From JACCXG01 sp963717745 (GTDB lineage Bacteria; Acidobacteriota; Vicinamibacteria; Vicinamibacterales; 2-12-FULL-66-21), in the NCBI GenBank assembly GCA_963717745.1, contig CAVQXJ010000018.1:62001-126000 (forward strand): a stretch of DNA of 64,000 bases. The letters are read 5' to 3'. The position numbers were made by a program, and so were the translations under genes. Under the pieces are notes generated by a model. It worked only from the letters and a program-made list of their open reading frames with translations. It did no database searches and had not been told where the DNA came from. This document shows, piece after piece, positions 60,694 to 64,000 of the stretch. The stretch's first letter is position 1. Every line of letters begins with the position of its first letter.

Positions 60694-60707
60694 TTCTGCA
60701 TGCAGAA
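60694..60707. promoter_or_regulatory. Operator-like palindrome
   Basis: TTCTGCATGCAGAA is a perfect 14-bp palindrome about 75 bp downstream of the TATGAT box. A related TTGCATGCAA lies at 60852-60861. Both are centred on GCATGC, as expected for a dimeric repressor. Confidence 0.4.
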
Positions 60708-60756
60708 CAGGCGCTGTCGCTGAAACTTCACGTTTGCCAACCCGCTCCGCGCGTTC

Positions 60757-60786
60757 CGCAATATTTGGAAATACGCACGCAATATT
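60757..60786. promoter_or_regulatory. Two direct CGCAATATT sites 21 bp apart
   Basis: CGCAATATT at 60757-60765 and 60778-60786, spaced by 21 bp (two helical turns). Spacing on one face of the helix suggests cooperative binding of a regulator. Confidence 0.4.
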
Positions 60787-60916
60787 CGCTGGTGAAGCAG
60801 GTTCTGTCTCAGCCGCTCACCGCCGGGCGGAGGTGTTTCCACATTTCGATCTTGCATGCAAAAAATCGGCATGCTACTTTCCGCCCGCGTTCCCCCGGAC
60901 TAGTGAGGAGAGGCAC

Positions 60917-61816
60917 ATGAAGTGGAGTGTTTACGCCCGCGCGGTCGTCACGATCCTCGTGCTCGGCGCACTCGCGGTGCGTCCGGTCTCGGCTCAAATC
61001 ACGACCGGCACGGTGGCCGGTTCGGTCAAGGACGACCAGGGCCTGGCGGTCCCCGGTGCGTCCGTCACGCTGATCAGCGAAGCCCGCGGCACCAGAATGG
61101 CGGCCGTGGTGACCAACGCGACCGGGGACTTCGTCGTCCCCAACGTCACCCCCGACACCTCCACCGTCGAAGTGTCGATGCCCGGGTTTTCCTCGACCGT
61201 CCGTCCCGGCGTCGCGGTCAGCGGCGGCGACCGCATCAGCGTCGGCGCGTTGGCGCTGGCGATCGGCGGGACCTCCGAGACCGTCACGGTCAAGTCTGAA
61301 GCGCCGCTGATTCAGTCGCAGAGCGGCGAGCGCTCGTTCCGTGTGACCACCGCCGAGGTCGAAAACCTGCCGATTTCCGCCCGCAACTTCGCGGCGTTCA
61401 CGGCGCTCACGCCTGGCGTCGTCGGCACCACGACCCGGCTCGGCGGCGGCGGCCAGAACAACCTCATGATGGATGGCGTGTCGACCATGGACACCGGCAA
61501 CAACGGGCAGTTGCTGCAGATGAATCCCGAGGCGATCGCCGAGGTCAAGGTGCTGACCGCCGGCTAGCTGGGAGGAGCGCGCACCGCTCAGTTCCGCGTC
61601 GAGATGTACAACGCCTTCAACGTGGTCGTCTACAACGCGCGGCAGACCCAGCTGCAACTGGTCAGCCCGACCAACCAGACCATTCGGAACTCGCAGTTCC
61701 TGGCCGATGGCAGCGTCGATCCCACTCGCTTGAAGACCACGAGCGCGGGGTTTGGCGCGGTCACCGGGGCGCAGCCGCTTCGGACGATTCAGGCACAGCT
61801 GCGGTTCTCGTTCTGA
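60917..61816 (+). pseudogene. TonB-dependent receptor missing its middle
   Basis: The 5' part (60917-61566) encodes a signal peptide, a carboxypeptidase-regulatory-like domain (GTVAGSVKDDQGLAVPGASV) and the start of a plug (FRVTTAEVENLPISARNFAA, ending in AIAEVKVLTAG). An in-frame TAG follows at 61565. The same frame then goes straight to the last 80 residues of a receptor barrel (FRVEMYNAFNVVVYNARQTQ, ending TIQAQLRFSF). A normal receptor of this family would have roughly 700 more residues in between. It is therefore a deleted or collapsed gene. It has its own promoter-like and operator-like sites. Confidence 0.85.
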
Positions 61817-61821
61817 AGTCG

Positions 61822-61947
<126 letters not shown>

Positions 61948-61998
61948 CCTTCCACCCTCGGGCAGCAGAATGCCGCACGACGTCGTAATTGAGGAGAC

Positions 61999-63648
61999 AT
62001 GAAGGTCCCCCGTGGTTCGAGCCGAGATCGCCTGTGGCGCGGAGCGATGGTTCTGGCGGTTGGAGCGGCGTGCGCCGCCATCGGCGCGACGCCGGCGGCT
62101 CAGCAGCCAGCGCCTCCGAGCCCGGCGCCGGCCGCTGGTCAACAACCACCTGGCGGCGCGCGCGGCGGCGGCGGAGGAGGCCGCGGCAACGCCGCGGCGA
62201 CGCTGTTCACCGCCACTTGCGCGCCGTGCCACGGCACCGACCTCGCCGGCGGCCGCGCGCCCACTCTCTTCTCCGAACGGCTGCTGGCCTCGAACGACGA
62301 CGAGACGCTCGCGGCGAAAATCAGGGACGGCGTCCCGAACACGGCGATGCAGCCGTTCAACGGTACGCTCGACGATCAGCAGATCTGGCAGCTCGTGGCC
62401 TACATCCGCACGACAGCGGCGAACCTCAAGGACAAGCCGGTCTTCGTGCCCGATCCGAACAACCAGATCATCAAGTCCGAGCGCCAGACCTTCCGGATCG
62501 AAGTCGTCGCGCCGGGGCTCGAGACGCCGTGGGGCCTCGCGTTTCTTCCCGATGGACGGCTGCTGGTGACCGAACGTCCCGGGCGTCTGCGCATCATCGA
62601 CAAAGGCAAGCTCCTGCCGGATGCCGTGCAGGGTACGCCGAAGGTGTGGGAACGCCAGGACTCCGGCATGCTGGACGTCGCGATTCATCCGCAGTACGCG
62701 AAGAACGGGTGGATCTATCTGGCCTACACCGAAGTGGTCCCCGGCTTTGTGGCGCCTCCGCCGCCGCCTGCCGCCGCCCCCGACGATCCCGCGACGGCCG
62801 CCGGCGCGCGGGGCAGAGGTCGAGGTGGGCCGCCCAGCCCTCCGTCGATGACCGTCTTCGTCCGCGGCAAGATCGACAGGACCAACCACTGGGTCGAGGA
62901 GCAGGTGATCTACCGCGCGCCTGCGGACCTCTATACCCCCAGCGGTTCCCACTACGGCACGCGATTCCTGTTCGACCGGAGTGGCCACCTGTTCTACAGT
63001 CTGGGCGAGCGCGGTGACATGTCCAACGCCCAGGACCTGTCCAAGCCGCTCGGCAAGATTCACCGCGTCAACGACGACGGGACGATCCCGAAGGACAACC
63101 CGTTCGTGAGCACGCCGAACGCGCTGCCGTCGATCTGGACCTACGGGCATCGCAATCCGCAGGGCCTGGCGTGGGATGCCGACGGCCTGCTGTGGGAATC
63201 CGAACACGGCCCGACCGGCGGCGACGAGATCAACGTCATCGAGAAAGGCAAGAACTATGGCTGGGGCCTGATCTCGATGGGACTGCAGAACGGCATCACC
63301 GCGCGCAGCCGCGAAGGCATGGAGCAGCCCATCGTGTACTACACGCCGACGATCGCGCCGAGCGGCATCGCGTTCTACTCCGGCTCGAAATATCCAGCCT
63401 GGAAGAACAACCTGTTCGTCGCCGCGCTGGCCGGACAGCAGCTGCGCCGCCTCGAAATCGGCGGTCGCAAGGTGGCCCACCAGGAGCCGGTGTTCGAGCA
63501 GTTCGGGCGCGTCCGCGCGGTCACGACCGGACCGGACGGCTTGCTCTATGTGCTGTTGCAGAATCCAACCGGCTCGGGCACGGGGCTCGGGCTGGCGGCA
63601 TCGACGCCCGGCATGGTCATTCGGCTCGTGCCAGCCGGACAGAAATAG
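61999..63648 (+). CDS. Cytochrome c-fused glucose/sorbosone dehydrogenase (PQQ)
   Basis: A 549-residue periplasmic protein. It has a signal peptide, a Gly/Pro/Arg-rich stretch and a cytochrome c module (CAPCHGTDLAGGR). The six-bladed GSDH propeller follows: EVVAPGLETPWGLAFLPDGR, SGMLDVAIHPQYAKNGWIYL, then SIWTYGHRNPQGLAWDADGL. LLWESEHGPTGGDEINVIEK carries the conserved HG..GGDE. A Gly/Arg-rich insert (GARGRGRGG) lies in a loop. It should oxidise aldose sugars with PQQ and pass electrons to its haem. GGAG precedes the ATG. It probably forms a unit with the next dehydrogenase gene, 30 bp away. Confidence 0.92.
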   Translation: MKVPRGSSRDRLWRGAMVLAVGAACAAIGATPAAQQPAPPSPAPAAGQQPPGGARGGGGGGRGNAAATLFTATCAPCHGTDLAGGRAPTLFSERLLASNDDETLAAKIRDGVPNTAMQPFNGTLDDQQIWQLVAYIRTTAANLKDKPVFVPDPNNQIIKSERQTFRIEVVAPGLETPWGLAFLPDGRLLVTERPGRLRIIDKGKLLPDAVQGTPKVWERQDSGMLDVAIHPQYAKNGWIYLAYTEVVPGFVAPPPPPAAAPDDPATAAGARGRGRGGPPSPPSMTVFVRGKIDRTNHWVEEQVIYRAPADLYTPSGSHYGTRFLFDRSGHLFYSLGERGDMSNAQDLSKPLGKIHRVNDDGTIPKDNPFVSTPNALPSIWTYGHRNPQGLAWDADGLLWESEHGPTGGDEINVIEKGKNYGWGLISMGLQNGITARSREGMEQPIVYYTPTIAPSGIAFYSGSKYPAWKNNLFVAALAGQQLRRLEIGGRKVAHQEPVFEQFGRVRAVTTGPDGLLYVLLQNPTGSGTGLGLAASTPGMVIRLVPAGQK

Positions 63649-63678
63649 CAACCCTTTGCACGTTCCTCATCTACTGAC

Positions 63679-64000
63679 ATGAATCGCACACGGGTCGCCT
63701 GCGCTCTCGTCGCCATCGCCGTCGTCGGCCTCGCCGCCGCGATCGCCGGTCAAGGCACCGCCAAGGTGCCTGGGAACATCTGGCCGCCCGCCAGGAAACA
63801 GATGGAGAAGGCCGTCCCGTTGTCTCCCGAGGAGGCGATGAAGACCTTCTCCCTGCCGCCGGGATATCGGGTCGAGCTCGTCGCGTCGGAGCCGATGATC
63901 GAATCGCCGATCCTGATGGACTTCGATGCTGACGGCCGGCTGTGGGTGCTCGAGATGCTGACCTTCCTGCCCGATACGTCCGGGCGGGACTCGCGCGAGC
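63679..64000 (+). CDS. Membrane-bound dehydrogenase-domain protein (3' partial)
   Basis: The first 107 residues are visible. A signal peptide (VALVAIAVVGLAAAIAG-like) is followed by FSLPPGYRVELVASEPMIES and ILMDFDADGRLWVLEM. That is the start of a six-bladed propeller of the PQQ-like 'membrane-bound dehydrogenase' family, which usually continues into HEAT repeats and a cytochrome c module. The frame remains open to the end of the window. Function beyond sugar or alcohol oxidation is not assignable. Confidence 0.75.
   Translation, partial: MNRTRVACALVAIAVVGLAAAIAGQGTAKVPGNIWPPARKQMEKAVPLSPEEAMKTFSLPPGYRVELVASEPMIESPILMDFDADGRLWVLEMLTFLPDTSGRDSRE

Larger units (their letters stand above)
60471..60916. 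other. 446-bp intergenic region with a promoter and several palindromes
   Basis: There is no gene here. It holds a promoter at 60591-60620, a palindrome at 60694-60707, two copies of CGCAATATT at 60757-60765 and 60778-60786, a palindrome at 60852-60861, and then GAGGAGA before the ATG at 60917. The 5' leader would be about 290 bases. Confidence 0.6.

Noticed and set aside
60603..60872. An 89-codon reverse frame in the intergenic region before the TonB gene.
   Set aside because: Low-information sequence (RILRAYFQILRNARSGLA) with no ribosome site, and it lies over promoter-like and operator-like sites.

Overview
This is a GC-rich bacterial window of the kind expected from the phylum Acidobacteriota, most likely class Vicinamibacteria. 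The family content points there: a VWFA-related 'acidobacterial' protein, a PadR/ADOP-type ABC permease pair, Oar-like TonB receptors with a carboxypeptidase-regulatory-like domain, a PASTA-less Ser/Thr kinase ending in a PD40 propeller, and many PQQ quinoproteins fused to or next to cytochrome c. The assignment is inferred from these families, not from a marker gene. No rRNA, tRNA, CRISPR array or complete insertion sequence was seen.

Layout. 0-7.6 kb: a VWA protein (5' end outside the window), a reverse-strand ECF sigma factor plus Ser/Thr kinase pair full of frameshifts, two small secreted proteins, and an outer-membrane barrel with a lipoprotein. 7.6-10.7 kb: PadR regulator and ADOP permease. 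10.8-14.1 kb: a Tat-exported PLP enzyme, an FkbM methyltransferase, MazEF and a cytosine deaminase-like enzyme. 14.1-21.4 kb: a cytochrome-quinoprotein, a secreted metallo-beta-lactamase-fold protein, a secreted aldose-epimerase-like protein and a DUF4091 protein. 21.3-25.8 kb: a lysine 2,3-aminomutase-like radical SAM gene divergent from a four-gene operon of two ATP-grasp ligases, a GNAT and a DUF3109 protein. 25.8-32.2 kb: a frameshifted TonB receptor, DinB and LamG proteins, then several truncated or chimeric gene pieces. 32.2-42.8 kb: a reverse-strand block with an unknown protein, an alkaline-phosphatase-fold protein, a molybdopterin oxidoreductase, a TPR protein, a complete TonB receptor and a quinoprotein. 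42.9-48.8 kb: lactate permease, HpcH/HpaI aldolase, LarA-family racemase and an ABC pair. 48.9-52.7 kb: ThuA protein, cytochrome c and quinoprotein. 52.7-60.5 kb: cold-shock protein, DUF169, dienelactone hydrolase, TetR, DUF3500, two small genes and a hybrid histidine kinase. 60.9-64 kb: a TonB receptor lacking its middle, a glucose/sorbosone dehydrogenase and the start of another dehydrogenase.

How they fit together: most of the window encodes periplasmic and outer-membrane functions, namely polymer or sugar uptake, quinoprotein oxidation feeding cytochrome c, and hydroxy-acid handling. The two gene groups that look least explained are the aminomutase/ATP-grasp cluster (a possible beta-lysine-containing peptide pathway) and the LarA/ABC operon.

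Two genome-scale features stand out. First, inverted pairs of degenerate 7-bp repeat arrays sit at gene borders, and one pair brackets a TonB receptor gene. Small palindromes have also inserted in frame inside coding sequences. Second, there are many frameshifts and several places where gene halves are joined with the middle missing. These could be assembly errors or real decay; reads would decide.
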